64,000 nucleotides of DNA from CALAMC01 sp964459465 (lineage in GTDB: Bacteria > Zixibacteria > MSB-5A5 > GN15 > PGXB01), in contig CAYWLR010000014.1 in NCBI GenBank assembly GCA_964459465.1, forward strand, positions 20,961 through 84,960, read 5' to 3'. Each line of letters opens with the position of its first letter. Within the stretch, counting starts at the first letter, position 1. The notes beneath the pieces were generated by a model that had not been told where the DNA came from, made no database searches, and worked only from the letters and a program-made list of their open reading frames with translations. A program made the translations under genes and the position numbers. Below, piece after piece: positions 18,401 through 26,468 of the stretch.

Positions 18401-18601
18401 TATTTCCTTGGCGACCTCCGATTCCACCGCCTCGGCACTGGCGCCGGGATAAAAGACCTGAATCACTACAAACGGAAAATCTATTTCCGGCATGAGATCG
18501 GTGCTCATCTCGAAATATGACGTCAGCCCCAGCACTACCAACGCCATGATCATCATGACGGTAAAGACGGGTCGTCGTATAGCAACATCGGCTAATTTCA
18601 C
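15422..18601 (-). CDS. RND efflux permease, HAE-1 family (AcrB-like)
   Basis: The 1059-residue inner-membrane protein has the classical RND layout: TM1, a large periplasmic loop, TM2-6, a second loop, TM7-12. TM4 holds LLIDDAIVVIENI, with the paired aspartates of the proton relay of HAE-1 drug exporters (about residue 400). Near the C-terminus SIISLIGIIMLMGLVTKNAILLID is the other family signature. It uses the proton gradient to extrude hydrophobic compounds through the MFP and TolC partners encoded upstream. Its start overlaps the MFP stop by 4 nt, and its 3' end overlaps bshC by 29 nt. The substrate is unknown; the link to bacillithiol synthesis suggests electrophiles, thiol conjugates or metals. 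Confidence 0.95.
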   Translation of the reverse strand: MKLADVAIRRPVFTVMMIMALVVLGLTSYFEMSTDLMPEIDFPFVVIQVFYPGASAEAVESEVAKEIEDAIGPIEGVKHITSISQEGYALVFAEFILEMDSKDAAQDVREKVAQIRDELPDDIEEPIIASYDPTGEPIMSLTVSGNRPLRDITEMVKEDIQKRLEAIPGVGNVELVGGFEREINIYLDIDKLESYEIPVSEVHQKIRAANLEIPGGRVNEKNREYLVRTMGKLTSVGQFNDIVIDNPHGQPVYLKDIATVVDGVEEQRSLARVDGHEAITLNITRQSGGNTVEVARGVKKEIAELKRVLPPDMDINVVVDYSNFIEDAIHEVLMNIYYGGFLAVLVIFLFLADIRSTIISAIAIPTSIIATFTFMHALGFSINMMSMLALALAVGLLIDDAIVVIENIFRRLQEGEPPMKAAFKGTKEIGLAVMATTFSIMVVFLPVAFMKGIVGRFFFQFGMTVSFSVLVSLFVAFTLTPMLSARWLRPEGYVGQPPKFFLARWFYHLYYLILKITIPWNKFFNGINKRYRGVLEWSLEHRLAVMLIATVVFLGSLFLGRFVGTEFMPESDEGRVVVMVETPPGTDLEVTSQRFADVEKLIRDNFDGIELIFTTIGSGQRPVNEGTILVKLVDKDLRKLTAHVMVDSVRQVLRGYPGIRFGVSKEEQQSGGGDRAAELAIRGNDLDVLKDLAHKVERLFRSVPGAVDIKNNLQEGKPELRVNIDRKLANDLGLNVYSIGSTVRSLIEGEVVTRYKEGNREYDVRVRLNEQDRVNTAQVGRLLIESNKEIAGIRTFLVPLSKVASLEKASAIGEYNRLDRMRQVTVGANATSTAFSGTIIEQVEAALPELNIPAGYSITRTGTADIQQESFGYMFQALLLAVIFIYLLLASQYESFFDPLSIMFSLPLSLIGAILALLISGDSISIISLIGIIMLMGLVTKNAILLIDFVKQNRYRGVERKEAILIAGPIRLRPIFMTSISLIFGVLPIALGLGQGAEFRAPMARAVIGGMISSTALTLVVVPVVYTIIDDIVAFFMGGETVKIREGSLDDAEATGQTG

Positions 18602-19665
18602 GGTTCAACCTCCTCACCGTCGGCGTTGACAAAACGAACCATTTTAATCAGCGAACCGTCCTCAAGATAATCCTGACCGACCGTAATAATCGTATCGCCG
18701 GCTTCAAGGCCATCCAGAATCTGGGCCAGACCGACAAACTCCGCACCAAGCCGGACTTCCTGCATCCGGGCCCTGTCCCCATTGACGGTAAATACATACT
18801 TCTTGTCATTTCGGTCGAGAATGGCGGCCCGCGGCAGGGCAACAATGTCGGTGAATGTTTCCACCACAATCTGCGCCCGCGCGAACATACCCGGCATAAG
18901 ACTCCGTGATGAATTGTCTATTTCCAGCTCTACCGGAAAGGATCGAGTCGCCGGGTCGGCTGAACGGGCGACTTTTATTACGCGACCCGATAATTCCGTC
19001 CCGGCCATATTTTCTGCGGCGATGCGGACCCTGTCGCCAACGTCGAAAAAGCCGATCTCATCCCCGGTTACCCCCAGTTTCATGCGCAGCCGGTCCACCG
19101 TCGCCACCGTGGCAACCTGCTGACCGGCCGTGACAAAGTCACCGGAAGAAACGTCGATCGATGTGACTTTCCCGGAAATCGGCGTCGTCAATTCGACCAG
19201 CCTCCGGGCCGCCTCAAAATTGGCCCGGGAAACCTCAAATTCGGTTTTGGCCGCGTCAAAATGCGTCTCCGCTATCGCCCCCTGTTCATACAGATATCTG
19301 GCCTTGTTGTAATTTTTCTCCGCGTTCTGATACAGTGATTGAGCCTGAATGAAATTGGAACTGGGGCCGTTCTTGTCCAGAGTCATGATGACACTTTCGG
19401 CGGCAACGTCTTGCCCGACCGAAACCTGTATCTTTTCCACCGCTTCATTTATTTTTGCCCGAATGACCGTCTGCTGCTCACCCTCGATGGTGCCCGTAAA
19501 TTCACGCGTCAGCACCTGCGATGACGTCCGTACATACTCTCCCTTGACCGATACGAGCTTTTCTCTAACCGTGTTCTCGTTTTGGTTTCCGGAACAGGCC
19601 CAGACTGCGGCCACCGTTATAAATATCGGTATCAGGCATTTGATGATATGTGCACTGTTCTTCAT
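18598..19665 (-). CDS. RND efflux membrane-fusion (adaptor) lipoprotein
   Basis: A signal peptide with a Cys at the cleavage site (VAAVWACSGN) suggests lipidation, although Trp in the lipobox is uncommon. Then come the adaptor modules in order: half-lipoyl (EGEQQTVIRAKINEAVEKIQVSVGQDV), an alpha-helical hairpin (about 110-160, FIQAQSLYQNAEKNYNKARYL), the second half-lipoyl with LTTPISGKVTSIDVSSGDFV, a beta-barrel and a membrane-proximal domain. It bridges the RND pump and the TolC protein in the periplasm. ATG 19665 is chosen for its GAGG at six bases; it lies just after the tolC stop. A longer reading from 19698 would overlap tolC. Confidence 0.92.
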   Translation of the reverse strand: MKNSAHIIKCLIPIFITVAAVWACSGNQNENTVREKLVSVKGEYVRTSSQVLTREFTGTIEGEQQTVIRAKINEAVEKIQVSVGQDVAAESVIMTLDKNGPSSNFIQAQSLYQNAEKNYNKARYLYEQGAIAETHFDAAKTEFEVSRANFEAARRLVELTTPISGKVTSIDVSSGDFVTAGQQVATVATVDRLRMKLGVTGDEIGFFDVGDRVRIAAENMAGTELSGRVIKVARSADPATRSFPVELEIDNSSRSLMPGMFARAQIVVETFTDIVALPRAAILDRNDKKYVFTVNGDRARMQEVRLGAEFVGLAQILDGLEAGDTIITVGQDYLEDGSLIKMVRFVNADGEEVEP

Positions 19666-19682
19666 ATGTATCCTCATATTTT

Positions 19683-21017
19683 TTAATTTGATTCCCATCC
19701 GGAGGCCCTTTTCAAAGCGGCCCGGGCCAGACGATATTGAAAAATGGTTTGTGCCAGTTGACTTCGCGCCTGCGTCAAGGCCGTCTGGGCGGAAAGAACC
19801 TCAAGTTGCGTCCCCACCCCCGACTCATATCTTAAATCGGCGATGCGCATACCCTCCTCGGCCTGGGCAATCGTTTCCGACTGCGCCGTCAGAGCCTCGC
19901 GCGATTGCTGAAATCGATCGAACGCTTCCTCGACTTCCAGACGAATATCGTCCTCCAGCTGTTGCTGGCGCAACATCGCCTGATAATAATCGACCCGCGA
20001 TTTTCTCACTTCCCCCACTGTCCGACCGCCGTCAAATAACGGTACATTTAAAAGCAGCGAAACGGTCAGGCTCTTGGACAGGTTTCGATCACCGATGCGA
20101 AAATCCTCGCCCGAAGCGTTTAAATTGTACGATGCGTTGGCATAAAGGTTGGGATATAGCCAGTCACCCTGGGCAATTCGAATCGCTTTTTCATAGCCCC
20201 GCTTTTCGAGTTCGGCCTGCGATAATTCCGGACGATTTTTCATGGCCAGCGTCGTCAACGAATCCAGAGTGGGCAGCGCCATAGCCGATGTGTCGCTCAT
20301 GTCGGGCGCCAGTCTGATTACTTCATCGAGGTCAATTCCCAGATAAGTTTTCAGACGTTTGCCGGATATATTGACGTTCGACCGGGCCGCCAGTAACTGC
20401 GGCTCAAGATTCAGCTTCTCCACCCGGGCGCGAAGCAGTTCATACTCGGAAATCATCCCCTGCTCGTAATTTTTCTCGGCGACCTCTAGATTGTGACTCA
20501 ACTGCTCATGTGATTTTTGCATCACCTCGAGCTGCGATTGCGTCAAAACCGCCTCGAAAAATACCGACTCGGCTCCGAACACGATGGCTGCCTCAACCTG
20601 GCGGACTTTTTCCTTCGAGAAATCACTGTAGATTTTGGCTATTTTCAATGCCGTCCCGACTTTGCCGCCGACATACAGCGGCTGCGTCAATGACAGCGTC
20701 AAATTAAAATCATTATTCTGCGCCGCCGGTATTTTGACAAATCCCTCCTCGTCAAAAAATTCCCCCGGCAAAAACATCTCGGCCTTCTTGACATTACGCG
20801 TATAGCGACCGTCGAGACTCAAAATCGGCAGTGCCCCCGACCGGGCAGAAATTATTTCGCCCTGGGCGCGGTCAACTTCTTTTTTCGCCTGCAACAACTG
20901 ACGGTTATATTCCAGGGCCAGTTCCCGGCATTTTTCAACCGTCAGAACCGTTTCCGAAAAAGCCGTACCGGCCGACCCGACCAGAATGATCAAAATTATC
21001 AGATATCGTGGTAACAT
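19683..21017 (-). CDS. TolC-family outer-membrane efflux protein
   Basis: The 444-residue protein has a signal peptide (to about residue 22, SAGTAFSET) and two tandem outer-membrane-efflux repeats, each made of long coiled-coil helices and two barrel strands. Repeat starts are visible in LTVEKCRELALEYNRQLLQAKKEVDRA and in LDSLTTLAMKNRPELSQAELEKR, and the C-terminal helices end LEVLSAQTALTQARSQLAQTIFQYRLARAAL. It forms the trimeric exit duct for the RND/MFP pump. The gene starts 15 nt after tetR and ends 17 nt before the MFP start, so it belongs to the same operon. Confidence 0.93.
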   Translation of the reverse strand: MLPRYLIILIILVGSAGTAFSETVLTVEKCRELALEYNRQLLQAKKEVDRAQGEIISARSGALPILSLDGRYTRNVKKAEMFLPGEFFDEEGFVKIPAAQNNDFNLTLSLTQPLYVGGKVGTALKIAKIYSDFSKEKVRQVEAAIVFGAESVFFEAVLTQSQLEVMQKSHEQLSHNLEVAEKNYEQGMISEYELLRARVEKLNLEPQLLAARSNVNISGKRLKTYLGIDLDEVIRLAPDMSDTSAMALPTLDSLTTLAMKNRPELSQAELEKRGYEKAIRIAQGDWLYPNLYANASYNLNASGEDFRIGDRNLSKSLTVSLLLNVPLFDGGRTVGEVRKSRVDYYQAMLRQQQLEDDIRLEVEEAFDRFQQSREALTAQSETIAQAEEGMRIADLRYESGVGTQLEVLSAQTALTQARSQLAQTIFQYRLARAALKRASGWESN

Positions 21018-21032
21018 GGATGTCTCCGTCTC

Positions 21033-21614
21033 CTACCCTTTCAAATATGCTTTCATGATATTGACCAGTTCTTTCTCCTGCGATTCCAGATCCAGGCACT
21101 CCCGGAACATATGATGTTGCACAATCATGCCGTCCAGAACCGCTCCGAGAATACGCATCGTGGCAATACCGCTACCTATCGCCAGCCGTGTCCGCCGTGC
21201 GGCTCCTGTGGCCAGAGCGTCGATGATTTTCCCGTATTCGTCCATCCAGTATTTCCGGATCCGGGGAATTTTAAGAGCCTGTTCCCAGAAAGGAATCGAA
21301 AAATACTGCCCTTTTTTTATCAGCTCAAAACCAAAATGAATAATATCCTTGAAATAATCCTCACTATCCCCTGACTTCTCGACAATGTCATACAATGGGG
21401 CAATGTTATTGGTCCAATACTGCCGAATCACTTCAAAAAACAACTCTTCTTTGCTCCCGAAATGAAAATAAACCGCACCCTTGGTCAGCTGAACCGCTCT
21501 TGCGATATCATCCACCGATGCCCCCGCGTAACCTTTCTTCCGAAATAATTTCTCCGCCGCCCGCACCAGTTGAGTCCGCCTGACCTCCGCGGGCAGCTTC
21601 GGGCTTTGCTTCAT
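21033..21614 (-). CDS. TetR-family transcriptional regulator of the efflux-bacillithiol operon
   Basis: The 193-residue protein has a TetR N-terminal helix-turn-helix (residues 10-57): LVRAAEKLFRKKGYAGASVDDIARAVQLTKGAVYFHFGSKEELF in parts, with the typical YFHF hinge. The C-terminal ligand-binding domain is divergent, as usual. It is the first gene of the operon, so it most likely represses its own promoter and releases it when a pump substrate binds. A quasi-palindrome lies between the promoter and its start. Start: ATG with AAAGG eight bases upstream. The inducer is unknown. Confidence 0.92.
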   Translation of the reverse strand: MKQSPKLPAEVRRTQLVRAAEKLFRKKGYAGASVDDIARAVQLTKGAVYFHFGSKEELFFEVIRQYWTNNIAPLYDIVEKSGDSEDYFKDIIHFGFELIKKGQYFSIPFWEQALKIPRIRKYWMDEYGKIIDALATGAARRTRLAIGSGIATMRILGAVLDGMIVQHHMFRECLDLESQEKELVNIMKAYLKG

Positions 21615-21629
21615 CCCGGTCGCCTTTCA

Positions 21630-21653
21630 TATACCTACTGTTCAGTATCTATA
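21630..21653. promoter_or_regulatory. Candidate TetR operator
   Basis: TATACCTACTG and CAGTATCTATA form an inverted repeat (9 of 11 positions) around a central TT. It sits between the predicted transcription start and the tetR start codon, as expected for an autorepressor site. Confidence 0.45.
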
Positions 21654-21673
21654 ATGTATCCCGAAAGGTATCT

Positions 21674-21701
21674 AAAATAATCCGATATACGCATCTGTCA
21701 A
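21674..21701 (-). promoter_or_regulatory. Promoter of the tetR-efflux-bacillithiol operon
   Basis: TTGACA (21696-21701) and TATTTT (21674-21679) are spaced 16 bp apart on the minus strand. The start of transcription is expected near 21667, upstream of the operator candidate. Confidence 0.45.
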
Positions 21702-21762
21702 GGACATTGTTACAAGTCTTCGGCTAAATTTTCGTTAAAAATGAATTTCCGAAATCTTCGAC

Positions 21763-22749
21763 CTATATCCACTTCTTCTTCTTGAAAAAGAATATCATGA
21801 GCAGCGTGATCAGGACCAGTATTACCCAGAAAAAGACATACCCGTATTCCCAGTCCAACTCCGGCATATATTTGAAATTCATCCCCCACAACCCCACCAG
21901 AAAAGTCGGGGGCATCAGGATAACTGTAAATATCGTAAGAACTTTGATTATCTCATTGGTATTCGTCGATACGCTCGAGAAATACACTTCCAATGCCGAA
22001 ATCAACGTATCCCGATGCGACTCGGCCAGTTCGATAATTCGCGTCATATGGTCGTGGATATCTCTGAAATAGAGCGCTGCCCGTTCGGAAATGATGCTGT
22101 ACTGACCTCGACTGATATGGCTGATAAGCTCCCGCTGCGGCAGGGCGACCCGTTTCAACTCGTAAATATCCCGGCGAAGGGTAAAAATGCTTTTGACCGT
22201 TTCCTCGTCCGGCTCACTTAAAACTTTCTCCTCGATTTCATCGACCGCCTTTTCGAAATAATCGAGAACCAGCGAATAATTATCGACCATGGCATCCAGC
22301 AGGGTATGAAACAGAAACTCCGAACCCCGCGACATCAGCCGTTCATCCTTGAGCGCCCGGTTGTAAAGCCGGTTGAAAATCCTGTGCGGCTTCTCGTGAA
22401 CCGTCACGACCGTGTTGCGTGTCAGGAAAATACTGACCTCCTCGAGCCGGATTCCCTCATTGCGATTGACGTAATCGACAATCTGGAATTCAGCGTAAAG
22501 GTAATTTTTATAGTCGTCAACCTTGGAAATCGGCATTTCCGTGATAACGTCGTCTTCCTCGATGACGTCTTCGATGGCCAGCGGATGGAAATGAAAATCG
22601 TGGGTCAGGATGAACGATTCCTTGTCATCTGGATCGGTCATATCAATCCAGAGCAGGACGTCCGGGGCGGCAAACAGGGAGTCAAAATCGGCGATTCCGT
22701 CGATTTGCTCGACCGGCCGATCTGGCCTCCAGTAAAACGATCTAATCAC
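21763..22749 (-). CDS. corA: CorA-family divalent cation (Mg2+/Co2+) channel
   Basis: A cytoplasmic N-terminal domain (about residues 1-265, mostly charged, with long helices such as MVDNYSLVLDYFEKAVDEIEEKVL) is followed by two C-terminal membrane helices. The selectivity motif GMN is at residues 289-291 in LVGLWGMNFKYMPELDW, and the C-terminus ends in a Lys-rich tail, all as in pentameric CorA channels. The length of 328 is standard. The start overlaps the end of the LPG-synthase-TM gene by 4 nt, so the two are co-transcribed. Mg2+ is the most common substrate; Co2+, Ni2+ or Zn2+ transport by ZntB-like members cannot be excluded. Confidence 0.93.
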   Translation of the reverse strand: MIRSFYWRPDRPVEQIDGIADFDSLFAAPDVLLWIDMTDPDDKESFILTHDFHFHPLAIEDVIEEDDVITEMPISKVDDYKNYLYAEFQIVDYVNRNEGIRLEEVSIFLTRNTVVTVHEKPHRIFNRLYNRALKDERLMSRGSEFLFHTLLDAMVDNYSLVLDYFEKAVDEIEEKVLSEPDEETVKSIFTLRRDIYELKRVALPQRELISHISRGQYSIISERAALYFRDIHDHMTRIIELAESHRDTLISALEVYFSSVSTNTNEIIKVLTIFTVILMPPTFLVGLWGMNFKYMPELDWEYGYVFFWVILVLITLLMIFFFKKKKWI

Positions 22750-23801
22750 GAGGCGTCATCTCCATTTTCCATCTGGGCTTTGCGCAACTCATTGAACTCA
22801 TCGAGAACTTCTTTTTTACTGCCTTCTTCCTTAATCTGCTTCAATGTCATCTTTTCGGTATAAAAGAACAGGTAGCCCATTATAAAAATCGGCACCAAGT
22901 CAATTATATGCAGGGCCAGAGCATACAATACGGCGTCCGATTTGGCAATCTTAAAAGCCAGAAGTGGAGCCACCACCGCTAACTCAAACGTTCCGGCGTT
23001 GCCCGGTGTAATCGGAATCATCAACGCAATGGTATTAATTACCATCAGCAAAGTCGCCGAAATCAGGGGTAATTTAAAGCCGAAGGCGCAAAAAAGCGAA
23101 TAAATTACCATCATTTGCGATAGCCAACCCAAAATGGAAAATCCCAGCGTCCGGAAAAAATACTGGGTTGACCGCAACATCTTGAGACCCCGTGTAAATG
23201 ACCGGACAAATTTTTTGAGAGTTATATAAAATCCCGGCCATCGCCCCCGAAAAAGACGACGGCAGAAGGCCCCGATACGGTTCTCGTTGAGCAGGATAAG
23301 ATAAAGCAGGACAAAGATTATTACCGTCGCCACGGCAATAATTACGGCAATGGTGCGATAACGGGCAGGGAAAGCCATCGATGCCGCCGACAATATCATG
23401 ATGAAGGTCAGCAATCCAATGGCGTCGAAAACAACCTCCAACACAATCGTCGAAAACACATACGTTTTCGACAATTCTTCCTTGCGCGAAAATAAAAGCA
23501 GCCGCCCCACCTGTCCGGTTAAAGCTGGCATGACAATATTAATCGCCTGACCCGCCGAAAATAGCGGTATAACCCGGGTCCATTTGATTTTTTTCATGGG
23601 TTCAACAATCGTCCGCCAGCGCACAGCTTTGCAGATGATAAACATGAACTGCAGAAGCACCGCCAATAGCAAATAATATAAGTCTGTGCGCTCCAGCATA
23701 TTACGAACGTCGGACAGACGAATATCTTTGACACAGTAACCCAGAAGTAAAAGGGCAATAATTGAACCCCAGAGCTGTTTTTTCTTCAAAAACGATTTCA
23801 T
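22746..23801 (-). CDS. Lysylphosphatidylglycerol synthase TM-region family protein (UPF0104/AglD-like)
   Basis: The 351-residue integral membrane protein has about eight hydrophobic segments. It contains the family motifs INIVMPALTGQVGRLLLF after TM2-3 and INTIALMIPITPGNAGTFE near the C-terminal half. This corresponds to the flippase-like domain of MprF without the aminoacyl-transferase domain. Stand-alone members are widespread and poorly characterised; lipid translocation is the usual proposal. ATG 23801 is preferred because GGAG lies upstream; a start at 23825 would lie inside the terminator hairpin. It forms a two-gene unit with corA. Confidence 0.85.
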   Translation of the reverse strand: MKSFLKKKQLWGSIIALLLLGYCVKDIRLSDVRNMLERTDLYYLLLAVLLQFMFIICKAVRWRTIVEPMKKIKWTRVIPLFSAGQAINIVMPALTGQVGRLLLFSRKEELSKTYVFSTIVLEVVFDAIGLLTFIMILSAASMAFPARYRTIAVIIAVATVIIFVLLYLILLNENRIGAFCRRLFRGRWPGFYITLKKFVRSFTRGLKMLRSTQYFFRTLGFSILGWLSQMMVIYSLFCAFGFKLPLISATLLMVINTIALMIPITPGNAGTFELAVVAPLLAFKIAKSDAVLYALALHIIDLVPIFIMGYLFFYTEKMTLKQIKEEGSKKEVLDEFNELRKAQMENGDDAS

Positions 23802-23809
23802 CGCTCTCC

Positions 23810-23837
23810 AAAAACATAACCCCACCCGTGTGGGGTT
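23810..23837 (-). terminator. Terminator of the Bat operon
   Basis: AACCCCAC and GTGGGGTT form an 8-bp stem with a four-base loop, followed on the minus strand by ATGTTTTT. It lies 65 nt after the batE stop and directly before the next gene. Confidence 0.55.
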
Positions 23838-23902
23838 AATATTTGATTTTGGATAATAGGTATTTATGAATTACGTGTCAATATAAACTGTAGCGGAGAA
23901 TG

Positions 23903-24667
23903 TCAGAGCAACTCGACCCGATCCTTATGTATCCACCCTTTGCGCCTGTTTTCGAACATGACCAGGTAATAGTCCTTTTCCTGACGTTCCACCTTAAAAA
24001 CCAAACCGTAGGAACCGGTGAACTCCAGTTCACGGTTTTCATCCGGGCCGCTGTAAACACCGGCTTCCGATGCGACTATCACTCCCTTTGGAGCCATATA
24101 GTCGGTTCGGTATTTATAGGTCGTTAAAACCGCCGAACAGATCAGTATGATACCCAGGATATAAACCATCATACGAGTCATTGTCCCCGCGAAACGGAAA
24201 TGCAGAATCGCCGCCAAAAGCAGGATAAAAAGGATAAACAACCCTGACGAAATCCAGGCCAGGTCATTTAACGTAAACGGCCGTACCACCGCATCCATGA
24301 AATCGGTGACGGGGTTGATTCTCACTCCCTCCAGCGACACGGCCATGAACTGCCGGGCGAATTCCAGGTTATTATTAATGTCCTCGTCAACCGGGTTGAG
24401 CCGTTGCGCGCGCATATAATATAAAATGGCATAGCCGAGTTCTCCCATCTGATAATAACAATTGCCTATATTATAATAAAGCGCCGCCGATACCGTCCCC
24501 CTCTGTTCCAGTTTCAAGTATTCCGCCAATGCCTCCGGGTATAAATTATCAGCATAGAGCTTCCCGGCCCCGGTAAATACCGAATCGGCATTAAATCCCT
24601 CCGGCGCGGCTAACAATGACGTCGCCAAAAACAGGACAATCAGCCCGATTATAAAGCTCTTACCCAA
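23903..24667 (-). CDS. batE: BatE-like protein: TPR, two membrane helices, SH3-like domain
   Basis: The 254-residue protein has a signal peptide (LATSLLAAPEG), two TPR units (about 28-110, with YYNIGNCYYQMGELGYAILYY), two membrane helices (about 130-190) and a C-terminal bacterial SH3 domain (VASEAGVYSGPDE...GWIHKDRVELL). This is the standard BatE architecture. SH3b domains of this type often bind peptidoglycan or peptides in the periplasm. It overlaps batD by 8 nt and closes the Bat operon. Bat proteins were linked to aerotolerance in Bacteroides fragilis, but their biochemical role is unresolved. Confidence 0.88.
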   Translation of the reverse strand: MGKSFIIGLIVLFLATSLLAAPEGFNADSVFTGAGKLYADNLYPEALAEYLKLEQRGTVSAALYYNIGNCYYQMGELGYAILYYMRAQRLNPVDEDINNNLEFARQFMAVSLEGVRINPVTDFMDAVVRPFTLNDLAWISSGLFILFILLLAAILHFRFAGTMTRMMVYILGIILICSAVLTTYKYRTDYMAPKGVIVASEAGVYSGPDENRELEFTGSYGLVFKVERQEKDYYLVMFENRRKGWIHKDRVELL

Positions 24668-26468
24668 GACGGGTTCCCTCCAGCCTGACTAGTATATTCT
24701 CGGCGCGGCGCAGGGAATCGGCATTTTGCTCCGGCGCAATGTCGGCACCCGATGAATACTGGGCGAAATCGGCCCGCCGGAATAACTCTCGGAGATCCCC
24801 AAGGATTTCTTCACCGGCTCCTTTCTCCTGAAGTAATTCCATGAGCATATCCGACGTAAACCCATAGGGTGAACGATTGGTTTTATCGGCCACATAACTG
24901 ATCACCGCCTGCCGCAATTCGGCATAAAACTCATCCGGCCGGCCCGATTCCCTCAATTTTCGGGCCTTCTTTAATCTTTTTTGGGCCATTTTACGGGCGC
25001 TACGCGACCGGGCGTAACCTATATCAACGGCCAGCTTCTCGCGGCGCTTCCGCATGACTATTACACCGGCCAGTATTATGACCGGCAGACCATTTAAGGC
25101 CAGGTAACGCGGCGAAAACAAAATCAAAGCCTTTTCCCCTTCCAGCTTGCCGGGATCGGTTTTTATATAGCGAATGTCTTTCGCCTCCGGATTAATCACC
25201 CGTCCCGCTACCGGCTGATACGGCACATCGGCATATTCCATATTTTCCGCTTGCTTGACATTAACCGTGATCGGGTCGGTGGTTATCGTCCGATACCGTT
25301 TGCCCTTCGGGTCAAAAAAGCTCAATGATACCGACGGAATCGTTAGCTTTCCCGCTTTCTTGGGTATAAAAACCTCTTCGAAAATTTTTGTCCCCCCAAC
25401 CACATTATCGATCTTGGATATCTTCTCGCTAGTGGAAGCCCGATATACGCGAAAATCCTTCAAATCCTCGATTTTCGGTTCGGCAATAGTCTTGATATTC
25501 CCTGTTCCACTGATTTTATAGGTTACCGTGATCGGCTGATTGACCTCGGTAGAAAGCTTATCGGCCGTTGAACGAATCGTGAAATTCCCGACCGTTCCGC
25601 TATAATCGGCCGGCTTGCCCTCTGCCGGAAGCGGCATCACTTCCACCGTCAAAGGCCTGGAACGGACTGTCATCGGTTCGCCACGGTCAAAAAAACTTTC
25701 CAGCGAGAATGGGTTGTTGCGCTGGCTGTCCCGGCGACCGGCCACTGTTACATCGATGCGGGCCGAGCCGATTGTCAGTTCGCCCGGACGGGTCGGAAAC
25801 AAGGCCGTGTTTATCTCTACCGCCTTGTAACGACGGCCGTTAATCGTTTCATAATATGTCTTCTGCGGTTCCAGCACTTCGGCCCAGAAGTCGGTCGTCT
25901 GCGGTGCGGTGTACGATGGCTGTGAATACAACCGCACGGCATTGTAGAATTTTATGCTTAACGTAACCTGCTCGTTGACATATATCTTTTCCTTGTCTAC
26001 GGTGGCCACCATGAAAACGTCACGGTTATCGCCCTGATCGTTCCGGGCCTGGTCTTGAACCGATTGGGGAGTGGCAACCCCCTGCTCCAAAACCGTCAGT
26101 ACAACTTCGTTGGATTCATATCGTTTCTGATCTATCACGATAACGGCCGGCTTGATGACAAACGTCCCCTTGCGTTTGGGAGCGAGAAGGTACTGGTAGC
26201 GCAGCGATGATTGAATCTCCCCGTTGACAATCGAGATATTGGTCGACGTCCCCTGGGAATAATATTCAAACACCGACAAATTCGGCAGGCTGGGCGTGGG
26301 ATAGCTCTGTCTGTTACCCGAAATGGTGACAACCAGCGTCGCCTGGTCGGTCAACCCGATCGTATCGGGGCTGACTTGCATGGTTATTGTAATATTGTCA
26401 TCCGCGAAAGCCTCGATGCCCACCAAAAGAACCAGCGCCGTTATGTATATGCCGAGTCGTCTGACCAT
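24660..26468 (-). CDS. batD: BatD protein (periplasmic Ig-like repeats, membrane anchor)
   Basis: The 602-residue protein has a signal peptide (LLVGIEAFADD) and then Ig-like beta domains. The first opens ITMQVSPDTIGLTDQATLVVTISG; a second is built around VATVDKEKIYVNEQVTLSIKFYN, and a third contains the PITVTYKISGTGN signature of BatD. A membrane helix (about 455-475) leads to a basic cytoplasmic segment and a helical C-terminal domain (DEFYAELRQAVISYVADKTN). It is a usual partner of BatA/BatB von Willebrand proteins. Immediate neighbours are batC (start adjacent) and batE (8-nt overlap). Confidence 0.9.
   Translation of the reverse strand: MVRRLGIYITALVLLVGIEAFADDNITITMQVSPDTIGLTDQATLVVTISGNRQSYPTPSLPNLSVFEYYSQGTSTNISIVNGEIQSSLRYQYLLAPKRKGTFVIKPAVIVIDQKRYESNEVVLTVLEQGVATPQSVQDQARNDQGDNRDVFMVATVDKEKIYVNEQVTLSIKFYNAVRLYSQPSYTAPQTTDFWAEVLEPQKTYYETINGRRYKAVEINTALFPTRPGELTIGSARIDVTVAGRRDSQRNNPFSLESFFDRGEPMTVRSRPLTVEVMPLPAEGKPADYSGTVGNFTIRSTADKLSTEVNQPITVTYKISGTGNIKTIAEPKIEDLKDFRVYRASTSEKISKIDNVVGGTKIFEEVFIPKKAGKLTIPSVSLSFFDPKGKRYRTITTDPITVNVKQAENMEYADVPYQPVAGRVINPEAKDIRYIKTDPGKLEGEKALILFSPRYLALNGLPVIILAGVIVMRKRREKLAVDIGYARSRSARKMAQKRLKKARKLRESGRPDEFYAELRQAVISYVADKTNRSPYGFTSDMLMELLQEKGAGEEILGDLRELFRRADFAQYSSGADIAPEQNADSLRRAENILVRLEGTRLG

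Noticed and set aside
19349..20284. A 311-codon + strand frame opposite the MFP and tolC genes
   Set aside because: It spans two well-supported genes on the other strand, and its Pro/Arg-rich translation is typical of a shadow frame.
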